A DNA stretch of 64,000 bases from CAVROP01 sp050012175 (GTDB taxonomy: Bacteria > Acidobacteriota > Terriglobia > UBA7540): positions 82,237 to 146,236 of the forward strand of contig JBEKHR010000011.1 in the NCBI GenBank assembly GCA_050012175.1, given 5' to 3'. The notes below the pieces were generated by a model, which did no database searches, was not told the origin of the DNA, and saw only the letters and a program-made list of their open reading frames with translations. Made by a program: the position numbers and the translations under genes. Positions 15,138 to 21,950 of the stretch are shown piece by piece. Numbering within the stretch: position 1 is the stretch's first letter; the number at the start of each line of letters is the position of its first letter.

Positions 15138-16193
15138 TCACTTCGCCTCCGGCAGCGGGACAATCACGTAGGCCGTCAACCCCGGCCAGAGGCTGCGGTC
15201 GCTGTTATCTACCCGCAGACGGAATTCAAAGGTCTTAATGTCGCGCTTGGTCCGGCTCACGTCACGCTGTGTCGCATAGTCAGCGTCCACGCCGCGATAG
15301 AAAACTGTGCCCTCGCGCTCGGCTCCTGAAGGCAGGCGCACCATCATCTTCTCTCCCAAATGGACGCGGTCAATGTAAGTCTCTTCAACATCAACCCGCA
15401 CCCAGAGATCATCGGGATTGATGATTTCCAGGATGGGCTGGGCGATGTTCACCACCTCGCCCTGGCGAGCCGGTAGGCTGGCGACGAAGCCCGGGATGGG
15501 AGCGCGGATTTCCGTGTAATTGAGACGGACCTGGGCTTTCGAATTCTGCGACCCCGCCGCCGCCAACTGCCGCTGCATCGAGAGGAGTTCATTTCGCCGC
15601 ACCGTGATCTGGTCTTCGCTGGAATGGGCCAATGCTACGGCAGCGCGCTGCACATCCACTTGCTTGCGGAGAGATTCCACATGGGCCTTTTGCGCCTCAT
15701 AGGTCGCTCGCGCCTGATCGAGGGATTGAGCTGAAACGATGCTCTGCTTGAACAGGCCTTCGGCTCGTTCCAGGTTGACCCGGTCCAGTTCAAGGTCAGC
15801 CTCTGCCTCAGCTTGCTGCGCCTGGGTCGATGCCAGCGCTGCCTCTGCCTGCCGAATCTGATCCCGGGTCTGCTTCTCCTGATATTGGAGCGCTGCTTCT
15901 GCCTGTTGAACCTGAGCCGCCGTGCCTTGCTCCGTATGCGCATAGAAGGCCTTGTCGGCGCGCAATTCCTCGGGTTCAATGACTGCCACAAGCTGCCCGG
16001 CCTGCACCGTGTCGCCCTCTTTAACAAGCAGTTGTGCCAGTTGGCCCTGAATCTGCGCGCTTACGATGACGTCGTTGGTGGTGACGATACCTGTAATGAC
16101 CATGCTGTGCGGCTTGGTCGTGGCTGTAAAGTAGGCCACGGTGGCGGCAAGCACCAGCAGAATGAGCGCCAGAATTAGTATTTTGCGCTTCAT
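15138..16193 (-). CDS. HlyD/YbhG-type periplasmic adaptor protein
   Basis: 351 residues. One N-terminal membrane anchor (residues 5-22), half of a lipoyl domain (VSAQIQGQLAQLLVKEGDTV), and a long coiled coil (about 90-215, rich in QAEAAL and QAQQAEAEA repeats). The second lipoyl half follows (YTEIRAPIPGFVASLPARQG), then a beta-barrel ending in PGLTAYVIVPLPEAK. It bridges an inner-membrane pump to an outer-membrane channel. Its ATG overlaps the TetR stop (ATGA at 16193-16190). Order TetR, adaptor, ATPase, permease matches E. coli cecR-ybhGFSR. Confidence 0.92.
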   Translation of the reverse strand: MKRKILILALILLVLAATVAYFTATTKPHSMVITGIVTTNDVIVSAQIQGQLAQLLVKEGDTVQAGQLVAVIEPEELRADKAFYAHTEQGTAAQVQQAEAALQYQEKQTRDQIRQAEAALASTQAQQAEAEADLELDRVNLERAEGLFKQSIVSAQSLDQARATYEAQKAHVESLRKQVDVQRAAVALAHSSEDQITVRRNELLSMQRQLAAAGSQNSKAQVRLNYTEIRAPIPGFVASLPARQGEVVNIAQPILEIINPDDLWVRVDVEETYIDRVHLGEKMMVRLPSGAEREGTVFYRGVDADYATQRDVSRTKRDIKTFEFRLRVDNSDRSLWPGLTAYVIVPLPEAK

Positions 16194-16858
16194 TGCACCT
16201 CGCTCTCCGGATTCTTGAACAGCGCATAGCGGACAAACTTCAGCACTTCTTCCTTTCGCCGCGCCAGATTGGCTTTGGCATATGCGTCTATGCCGCTGAC
16301 CGCCCGCAACACGGGCGCTGAACTGAAATAGAACACAATCAGAGAGAGCAGCGAAATGGCAGCGTGGGTGCTATCCATGCGCCGGAACTCCCCAGTCCGC
16401 ATTCCTCGCTCAATGACCCTGAGAAGCGCTTTCGACCGCGGCAGGAAGTACTTCCGGGCCAGCCGCACGAGGGATTTTTGATCCGCCATCAGCATGCGTT
16501 GAAACAAGGGCCCGTGGTGGCGGTGGGCTCCAATGAAATCGAAATGGATATTGATATACCGTAGCAGGAGCGAGCGGGCCGAACCCTTTGAAGAAAGGAG
16601 TTCCAAAGCTTGACGGTTAAAGTCCGCCAGGTAGCCTTCCAGGACTGCTCGGTATAGCCCGTCTTTGCTTCCAAAGTAGTAGTAAAGCAGCGCCTTGTTG
16701 ACGCCTGCTGCGGCGGCAATGGCCTCCGTGCGGGCGCCTTCCAGCCCTTCATCCCCAAACATACGCTCCGCGGCTTCCAATATGGCTTCACGGGTCTCCG
16801 CGCTGTTGTGATGGCGCGAGTTGCGAGTTACGAGCCTGTGCGGACTCCGCTTTGGCAT
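16190..16858 (-). CDS. TetR/AcrR family transcriptional repressor
   Basis: 222 residues. The N-terminal TetR helix-turn-helix covers about 20-66 (TREAILEAAERMFGDEGLEG, then GVNKALLYYYFGSKDGLYRA). The C-terminal ligand domain is of the CecR/TetR_C type by position. It likely represses its own efflux operon and responds to a transported compound. The ATG at 16858 lies inside a perfect inverted repeat (16857-16880) and there is no clear ribosome site, so the message may be leaderless or have a very short leader. The stop overlaps the next gene by four bases. Confidence 0.92.
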   Translation of the reverse strand: MPKRSPHRLVTRNSRHHNSAETREAILEAAERMFGDEGLEGARTEAIAAAAGVNKALLYYYFGSKDGLYRAVLEGYLADFNRQALELLSSKGSARSLLLRYINIHFDFIGAHRHHGPLFQRMLMADQKSLVRLARKYFLPRSKALLRVIERGMRTGEFRRMDSTHAAISLLSLIVFYFSSAPVLRAVSGIDAYAKANLARRKEEVLKFVRYALFKNPESEVQ

Positions 16859-16880
16859 TTAACTAACCAGATAGTTAAAT
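16857..16880. promoter_or_regulatory. TetR-type operator overlapping the start codon
   Basis: ATTTAACTA, 6-bp spacer ACCAGA, TAGTTAAAT: a perfect 9+6+9 inverted repeat. It covers the first two bases of the repressor's start codon and the DNA just upstream. Size and symmetry fit a TetR dimer site, and position fits autoregulation. Confidence 0.8.
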
Positions 16881-16927
16881 TACAATATTGCCCTGCGGCT
16901 GTCAAGAGGGCTCATGCGGTAGAAGGA

Positions 16928-17044
16928 GCAGAATTATGAATAGTGAACGGTGAATGGTGAATTGGGGATGCAGAACTTGCTTTGCGCGCCGCGCCCAGGG
17001 CCTCTGACCGCCGCACTTCTTCAATTCACAATTCAGAATTCCCC
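16928..17044. repeat. GAATAGT heptad element, copy D (forward)
   Basis: Left arm GAATTAT, GAATAGT, GAACGGT, GAATGGT, GAATTGG; core GATGCAGAACTTGCTTTGCG and so on; right arm CAATTCACAATTCAGAATTC. Lies between the divergent-side promoter of tetR and the end of ddl. Confidence 0.85.
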
Positions 17045-17071
17045 AGCCCCCAGCCCCTTTTTCCGGCCGCC

Positions 17072-17101
17072 CACGGACAACGGACCACGGACAACGGACA
17101 A
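17072..17101. repeat. CGGACAA heptad repeat
   Basis: Four units of a 7-bp word (CACGGAC, AACGGAC, CACGGAC, AACGGAC) just before the 3' end of ddl. Single-armed. Confidence 0.75.
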
Positions 17102-17109
17102 GCCACACA

Positions 17110-18264
17110 CTACCTCTGCGCCGTGTACTCGTACCGCGTGCGTATCTTGTCGCGGTGGCGTTCGAGGGCCAGTTCAATCAGGCGATCAAGCAGCTTTGAG
17201 TAGGGGACGCCACTGGCCTCCCAGAGCTTTGGATACATGCTGATGGAAGTGAATCCGGGGATGGTGTTGATTTCCATCACGAAGATTCTTCCGGTCTTCC
17301 GGTCCAGCACGAAGTCCACGCGGCCCATGCCGGCGCAGTCGATGGCTTTGAAGGCTCGGACCGCCAACTCCTGGACGCGTTTGGTCTGGCGGGCGCTGAG
17401 GCGGGCGGGAATCACCAGCTCGGAGCCTTCCTTGATATACTTCGCCTCGTAGTCGTAGAACTCGTTGACGGGGATAATCTCCCCAGGCACGGAGGCTTCC
17501 GGGCTATCGTTTCCCAACACCGCGCACTCGATCTCCCGCGCGTCGACGGCCTTCTCCACAAGGATCTTGCGGTCGTATTGCGCGGCCAAGTCCATGGCGG
17601 CTTGAAGCTCTTGCGGCTTGTGCACCTTGGTGATCCCCACGGATGACCCCAAGTTGGCAGGCTTAATGAACAGCGGGTAGCGCAGCCGTTTCTCAATCCT
17701 CTTGCGAACGCCCGCGGGGTCTTGCTCCCAATCCCTTCGCAGCACCAATTCCCAGGGAACGACGGGCAATCCGGCATCGCGGAACAGTCGCTTCATGACG
17801 TCTTTATCCATGCCCGCAGAGGAAGCCAGGACTCCCGCACCCACGTAAGGAACGTCTGCGAGCTCGAGTAATCCCTGAATAGTTCCATCCTCCCCAAAGG
17901 TGCCGTGCAGTACGGGGAATATCACGTCCACTTCCGGGCGAGCATTTGGAGCAGGGGATGACTTGGCCAGGGGAAGAAGTTTCGGGCCGGTCGGATCAAC
18001 CGACGGCGTGACCGCCCTGCCTTCCTCGAGCACAGTCTGTAAGGGCGCCGTTCGCTGCGCCGCATCATCCCCCGCCGCCTCCGTCAAGAGTCCGAACGCT
18101 CCGGACCCCACCCGCCATCGGCCTTCGCGCGTGATGCCGACCGGCACCACCTCATACTTCGCCGGGTCAAGCGCCTTCATCACTGAAGCGGCGGAAGTCA
18201 GTGAGACTTCGTGCTCACCCGAGCGTCCACCAAAAAGGACTCCCAACCGGATTTTCTTTGTCAC
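17110..18264 (-). CDS. ddl: D-alanine--D-alanine ligase
   Basis: 384 residues, ATP-grasp fold. N-terminal LGVLFGGRSGEHEVSLTSA, then HGTFGEDGTIQGLLELADVP, MDKDVMKRLF, the ATP-binding IKPANLGSSVGITKVH, and the metal-binding end FVMEINTIPGFTSISMYPKL are all present. It joins two D-alanines for peptidoglycan precursors in the cytoplasm. The ATG at 18264 overlaps the arginase stop (ATGA), so it is co-transcribed with an arginase, an unusual partner. A somewhat long insertion between about 65 and 105 is typical of the DdlA branch. Confidence 0.95.
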   Translation of the reverse strand: MTKKIRLGVLFGGRSGEHEVSLTSAASVMKALDPAKYEVVPVGITREGRWRVGSGAFGLLTEAAGDDAAQRTAPLQTVLEEGRAVTPSVDPTGPKLLPLAKSSPAPNARPEVDVIFPVLHGTFGEDGTIQGLLELADVPYVGAGVLASSAGMDKDVMKRLFRDAGLPVVPWELVLRRDWEQDPAGVRKRIEKRLRYPLFIKPANLGSSVGITKVHKPQELQAAMDLAAQYDRKILVEKAVDAREIECAVLGNDSPEASVPGEIIPVNEFYDYEAKYIKEGSELVIPARLSARQTKRVQELAVRAFKAIDCAGMGRVDFVLDRKTGRIFVMEINTIPGFTSISMYPKLWEASGVPYSKLLDRLIELALERHRDKIRTRYEYTAQR

Positions 18265-19166
18265 AGAATCTTCTTCCCAAGAGCGGAACTGACCAAGCCC
18301 ACGCCCAGTATCGCCGTCTTATTCATGACATCAATGATGGGATTAATCTCCACCAGTTCGAAAGCCAGCATTTTCCTGCTGTCGGCGACCATTTCCATTG
18401 CCAGATGCGCCTCGCGGTACGTGATGCCGCCAGGGACAGGCGTGCCGACGCCCGGCGCCTCATCCGGGTCTACCACGTCCACGTCGAAAGAGACGACGAA
18501 ACCCGCAGTCCCATTGCTGGCGAGTGCAATGCTCTTCTCCATAACCGACCGCATCCCCAACTCGTCGATTGCCCGCATCGTGAACACCTTGATGCCCGAC
18601 TCTTTCACAAGGCGCCGCTCGCGGCTGTCCAGCGCGCGCGCCCCAATCAGGACGCACTTTTGGGGCGGGATTTTGGGCGAGTAGCCGAAAATCTTGCTCA
18701 GCGATTCCGGACCATGACCCAAGTTTGCAGCCAGCGGCATGCCGTGAACATTGCCGCTGGGGCTGCTCTCCGGCGTGTTCATGTCAGCGTGCGCGTCAAT
18801 CCAAAGACAACCGACGGACTGCTCCCGGTCATGGAAAAACTTGGAGACGCCCGCCTGCGTGCCGACGGCTACGGAATGGTCGCCGCCCAGCGAGAGAGGG
18901 AAATAACCCGCCTCCAGGGTTTGGTAGACACGCTGTGCCACTTCCTGCGAGGTCTCAGCAATTTCCTTCAAGTATTTCGCTCGCCGGTCACCAAAGTGCT
19001 GCTCCTCCGGCAACCTGACATGAATGTTTCCGGCGTCCTCCACCTGATGCCCCAGGTTCTTGAGCGCGTGGTTGAGCCCCGCGGCGCGCACCGCCGACGG
19101 GCCCATATCCACTCCCCGGCGTTCTTGCCCCAGGTCGAGCGGAACGCCCAAAATGCGAATCTTCAC
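18261..19166 (-). CDS. rocF: Arginase (RocF-type ureohydrolase)
   Basis: 301 residues from GTG at 19166, preferred to the upstream start because VKIRILGVPLDLG is the normal arginase N-terminus and a GGGGCAGG site precedes it. The dimanganese motifs are intact: LGGDHSVAVG, WIDAHADMNTPESSPSGNVH and SFDVDVVDPDEAPGVGTPVP. The TPESSPSGNVHG loop is arginase-like rather than agmatinase-like. It hydrolyses arginine to ornithine and urea. Overlaps ddl by four bases. A formimidoylglutamase or agmatinase activity is less likely but cannot be excluded by eye. Confidence 0.9.
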   Translation of the reverse strand: MKIRILGVPLDLGQERRGVDMGPSAVRAAGLNHALKNLGHQVEDAGNIHVRLPEEQHFGDRRAKYLKEIAETSQEVAQRVYQTLEAGYFPLSLGGDHSVAVGTQAGVSKFFHDREQSVGCLWIDAHADMNTPESSPSGNVHGMPLAANLGHGPESLSKIFGYSPKIPPQKCVLIGARALDSRERRLVKESGIKVFTMRAIDELGMRSVMEKSIALASNGTAGFVVSFDVDVVDPDEAPGVGTPVPGGITYREAHLAMEMVADSRKMLAFELVEINPIIDVMNKTAILGVGLVSSALGKKIL

Positions 19167-19224
19167 AGGCCTGCCCCCAGAACCAAATGCGCAACAACAA
19201 TTTGCCAATTCATATCATATTATC

Positions 19225-19719
19225 TCAACGTTTAGGCGCCCAGCTAAACGGGCCCCAGCCTGTCTTCCGTACCTCGCACGAGCCGCAGTCAAAGTCCCTG
19301 AGGCTCTCACCGCCTCCGGTGATGCGCTCGGGTGAGATGTTGTCCACCTCAAAACGAAGCAGCATAGGACACATTTTCGTCTTTCCATCCGGCAGGGGGC
19401 AAGGCAGAAGAATGCGGGATGTGCCTACCCACTTTGTGCCGCTGCGGCGGCATTCGCTGCGAATGTATGCGCCTTGTTTGGCAGCCTCAGGTGGGATGTT
19501 TGACCACTCGGCAGTTAAGCGGTCGCCATCAATCTGTACGCGGTACTCTTTGCCAGTCGTCGCGGACTTCCAAATCTGAGGAAGTGCGGTGGCTTTCGCA
19601 GCAGATTCCGTGCCCCCAGGCTTAGGAGCACTTTGGTTTTCAGAAGAAAGTTGCCACGAGCTAGTAGCAAGGATTCCGCACACTAAAATGATGACCCGCC
19701 AAAACGCTTTTGCCCTCAA
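19225..19719 (-). CDS. Secreted hypothetical protein with paired cysteines
   Basis: 164 residues from TTG at 19719. This start is preferred over ATG at 19749 because GAGGAG lies five bases upstream and it gives a clean signal peptide (RAKAFWRVIILVCGILATSS). The mature part has a beta-rich core (WKSATTGKEYRVQIDGDRLT and so on) and cysteines near CRRSG, PCPLPDGKTKMCPM and DFDCGSCEVR that could form disulfides. No family recognised. It stands between the arginase gene and a long repeat-rich gap. An operator-like inverted repeat is upstream at 19783-19798. Confidence 0.65.
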   Translation of the reverse strand: MRAKAFWRVIILVCGILATSSWQLSSENQSAPKPGGTESAAKATALPQIWKSATTGKEYRVQIDGDRLTAEWSNIPPEAAKQGAYIRSECRRSGTKWVGTSRILLPCPLPDGKTKMCPMLLRFEVDNISPERITGGGESLRDFDCGSCEVRKTGWGPFSWAPKR

Positions 19720-19782
19720 AGGGTTCTCCTCACTTTCCTCAGCACTCATTCGCGTGCTGAAAAACCCGCTTCGCCATAATGC

Positions 19783-19798
19783 GTGTCATAATTGACAC
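19783..19798. promoter_or_regulatory. Inverted repeat GTGTCA-N4-TGACAC
   Basis: Perfect 6-bp arms around TAAT, followed 5 bp later by a second partial copy (TGTCTATGACA). It lies about 65-85 bp upstream of the secreted hypothetical gene's start. Looks like a dimeric repressor or activator site; the cognate regulator is unknown. Confidence 0.45.
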
Positions 19799-19850
19799 AT
19801 TGTCTATGACAGTCATTCGCTCTTGCTCTGGCGAGATATAACCACCTGTC

Positions 19851-19961
19851 TTTTCAACAACATTCCCGCCTTATAGGGCTAAGCACCTTTCTTTTCATAA
19901 ACATTCCGGCTTCGCGCCCAAGTTTTTCACAGCGGTCCTTTGTTTTCAATAACATTCCCGC
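19851..19961. repeat. Trimeric TTTTCAAyAACATTCCCGC repeat (copy 1)
   Basis: Three 19-bp units start at 19851, 19892 and 19943 (41 and 51 bp apart), each preceded by a TCCTTTG/ACCTTTC-like lead. The third unit is followed by ATCGTTCCTTC. The same arrangement and the same flank occur at 59580-59690. Confidence 0.85.
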
Positions 19962-20288
19962 ATCGTTCCTTCAAAAAAGAATTCTTTCCGAATTGCCGCC
20001 CACTGTCAAGAGTTGATGGTTGACAGAAGACGTCTGCCAACAAATCATTTTCCCTGACGCCGGGGGCTTTTCGTCTCCAGGACAGGCCAAGGCGCTGAGG
20101 CGTATGTGGTCCTTGCGGGCATTCCCGACCGTAATCATACGCTAGCATGCTAGCTCACGAGGTGCAATCTGTCAACCATTAAATCTCTGCGATCATGGTT
20201 TGGCCCAGGATGGCGAGAATTGCCGATCTTCCCGCCGTGGCGGGCCGATTGCTGTTTGAGAGCGCAGGGAATTGCGACAGCGCTTTTT

Positions 20289-20318
20289 CAATCGTCAATC
20301 GTCAATCGGCAATGAGAA
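20289..20318. repeat. CAATCGT heptad repeat
   Basis: Four 7-bp units (CAATCGT, CAATCGT, CAATCGG, CAATGAG). Single-armed; a weak partner (CACTCGGCAATC) follows about 35 bp later. Confidence 0.65.
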
Positions 20319-20362
20319 CCTAGTCTTCGATGTCGCTAACTGCCACTCGGCAATCATGTCAC

Positions 20363-20399
20363 TGTCCGAACTCGGGACGAGCTATCCCAAAACCGGACA
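20363..20399. promoter_or_regulatory. Candidate sigma-54 activator binding site
   Basis: Outer arms TGTCCG and CGGACA flank an inner GGGA/TCCC pair, all within 37 bp and ending about 70 bp upstream of a sigma-54-like promoter. Position and symmetry fit an enhancer for an NtrC-type protein such as the one encoded at 38022-39389. The arm spacing is wider than in a classical NtrC site. Confidence 0.45.
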
Positions 20400-20470
20400 C
20401 CTCAGCCGGGAGTTTCACCCGCTCTTCTCCCTAACCCCTTGAAAATAAATGTCTCGAATAACGAAGAGGA

Positions 20471-20486
20471 TGGCAGCCCTCGTGCC
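20471..20486 (+). promoter_or_regulatory. Candidate sigma-54 promoter of the export locus
   Basis: TGGCAGCCCTCGTGCC has the required GG and GC dinucleotides separated by ten bases and keeps the TGGCA and TGC parts of the TGGCAC-N5-TTGC consensus. Transcription would begin near 20497, leaving a short leader that just contains the ribosome site for the gene at 20510. Confidence 0.5.
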
Positions 20487-20509
20487 TTGAATATCCTCGG
20501 AGAGGTTTT

Positions 20510-21763
20510 ATGGACATACCACGTGAGTCTGCAAAGCGACAACGGCGAATTCGCAGGATCATTTATTCTATTCTGGGTCTGTTAGTCCTTGCTTTAGTAA
20601 CCCTTGGACTTTCGCGCCTCAAACCCGCTGCGCCCAGCGTGGATAAGGCGACCGTCTGGATTGACACGGTGAAGCGAGGGCCGATGCTGCTGGAAGTGAG
20701 AGGATTGGGCACATTGGTTCCTGAGGAGATCCTGTGGATTCCGGCGACCACGGACGGGCGGGTGGTGCGCAGGCTGGTTCTGCCGGGTGTGCCCATGAAG
20801 GCTGATTCGGTAATCCTTGAACTGAAAAACCCTGAGTTAGAGCAAGCCGCTCTCGATGCCGAATGGCAACTTAAGGCCGCCGAGGCTGACTACAACAGTC
20901 TTAAGGCGCAGCTTGATAGCCAGCTTCTGGACCACAGGGCGGCAGCGGCCACGGTTCAGGCTGACTATCGCCAGGCGGCGCTCAATGCCGAAAAGGATGA
21001 AGCGCTGGCCAAATCAGGTTTGGGGGCGGAACTGAACTCCAAGCTGTCAAAGGCCAAGGCCGACGAGTTGACCACCCGCAATCAGATCGAGCAAGACCGG
21101 CTGAGCGTAAGTGCTGCGTCTGCCAAGGCCCAACTCGAAGCTCAGAAGGCCAAGGTCGAGCAACTTCGGGCTCTTTACGAGTTGAAGCGGGCACAACTGG
21201 ACCGTCTTCAGGTGCGGGCAGGCGCGGAGGGCGTGCTTCAAGAGTTGCTCGTGGAAGTCGGCCAGCAGGTCACGGTGGGCACGATCCTGGCCAAGGTGGC
21301 CCAGCCGACCCGGCTGAAGGCTGAACTGAAGATTCCCGAAACCCAGGCTAAGGACGTTCAGATCGGGCTACTCGCTTCCATCGACACGCGCAACGGCATC
21401 ATTTCAGGCCACGTGATGCGGATTGACCCGGCGGTGCAAAACGGAACCGTGACGGTGGACGTCAAACTGGAGGGCGCACTTCCGAAAGGCGCGCGCCCCG
21501 ACTTGAGCGTGGAAGGCACCATCGAAATCGAGAACTTGAAGGATGTGATCTACGTGGGCCGGCCGGCTTTTGGCCAGCCCAACAGCACGGTGGGCATTTT
21601 CAAGCTGGATCAGGAAGGCAACGGCGCGGCGCGGGTGCAGGTGAAGCTGGGCCGAAGCTCCGTCAACACCGTGGAGATTCTGGACGGACTCAGACCCGGG
21701 GACCGCGTAGTCCTTTCCGATATGTCCACCTGGGATGCCTTCAACCGCATTAGGCTGAACTAA
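20510..21763 (+). CDS. MacA/HlyD-like periplasmic adaptor of the ADOP export locus
   Basis: 417 residues. A basic N-terminus and one membrane helix at about 17-36, a split lipoyl domain (TTDGRVVRRLVLPGVPMKAD), a coiled coil at about 115-225 rich in Ala, Lys and Glu, the second lipoyl half (QELLVEVGQQVTVGTILAKV) and a beta-barrel/membrane-proximal domain ending GDRVVLSDMSTWDAFNRIRL. This is the adaptor for a MacB-like pump. ATG at 20510 with GGAGAGG. It is the first gene of a co-directional 20-kb run and directly follows the sigma-54-like promoter. The stop codon abuts a TCAGC heptad element. Confidence 0.9.
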   Translation: MDIPRESAKRQRRIRRIIYSILGLLVLALVTLGLSRLKPAAPSVDKATVWIDTVKRGPMLLEVRGLGTLVPEEILWIPATTDGRVVRRLVLPGVPMKADSVILELKNPELEQAALDAEWQLKAAEADYNSLKAQLDSQLLDHRAAAATVQADYRQAALNAEKDEALAKSGLGAELNSKLSKAKADELTTRNQIEQDRLSVSAASAKAQLEAQKAKVEQLRALYELKRAQLDRLQVRAGAEGVLQELLVEVGQQVTVGTILAKVAQPTRLKAELKIPETQAKDVQIGLLASIDTRNGIISGHVMRIDPAVQNGTVTVDVKLEGALPKGARPDLSVEGTIEIENLKDVIYVGRPAFGQPNSTVGIFKLDQEGNGAARVQVKLGRSSVNTVEILDGLRPGDRVVLSDMSTWDAFNRIRLN

Positions 21764-21930
21764 GCTGTCAGCTTTCAGCCGTCAGCCATCAGCCTCAGCA
21801 GGATGTCGAAAGGGTTTTGGCAGGTCATTAGAAGCCAAGTTGTCAGTAGTCAGTCGTCAGTGGCCAGTTGAAGAAACGAGGCTGGGAGGTAGGAGTTTGC
21901 TGATAGCTGAAAGCTGACGGCTGACAGCTT
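21762..21930. repeat. TCAGC heptad element between adaptor and first permease
   Basis: Left arm GCTGTCAGCTTTCAGCCGTC..., enlarged core that itself contains a GTCAGTA/GTCAGTC run, and the right arm GCTGATAGCTGAAAGCTGAC followed by GGCTGACAGCTT. It ends 8 bp before the next ribosome site. Arms are complementary with 7-bp period. Confidence 0.85.
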
Positions 21931-21950
21931 GCGAACTCTTGAGGTGAACG

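Larger units (their letters stand above)
19720..20509. other. 790-bp intergenic region with several repeats and regulatory sites
   Basis: It contains the inverted repeat at 19783-19798, the trimeric AACATTCCCGC repeat (19851-19961), a CAATCGT heptad run (20289-20318) and the regulatory region of the export locus (20363-20486). The 73-residue frame at 19927-20148 overlaps the repeat and is not considered a gene. About 300 bp (19970-20280) shows nothing I recognise. Confidence 0.6.

Noticed and set aside
19927..20148. 73-residue minus-strand ORF
   Set aside because: Its end is made of the trimeric AACATTCCCGC repeat and the rest has no recognisable motif or start signal.
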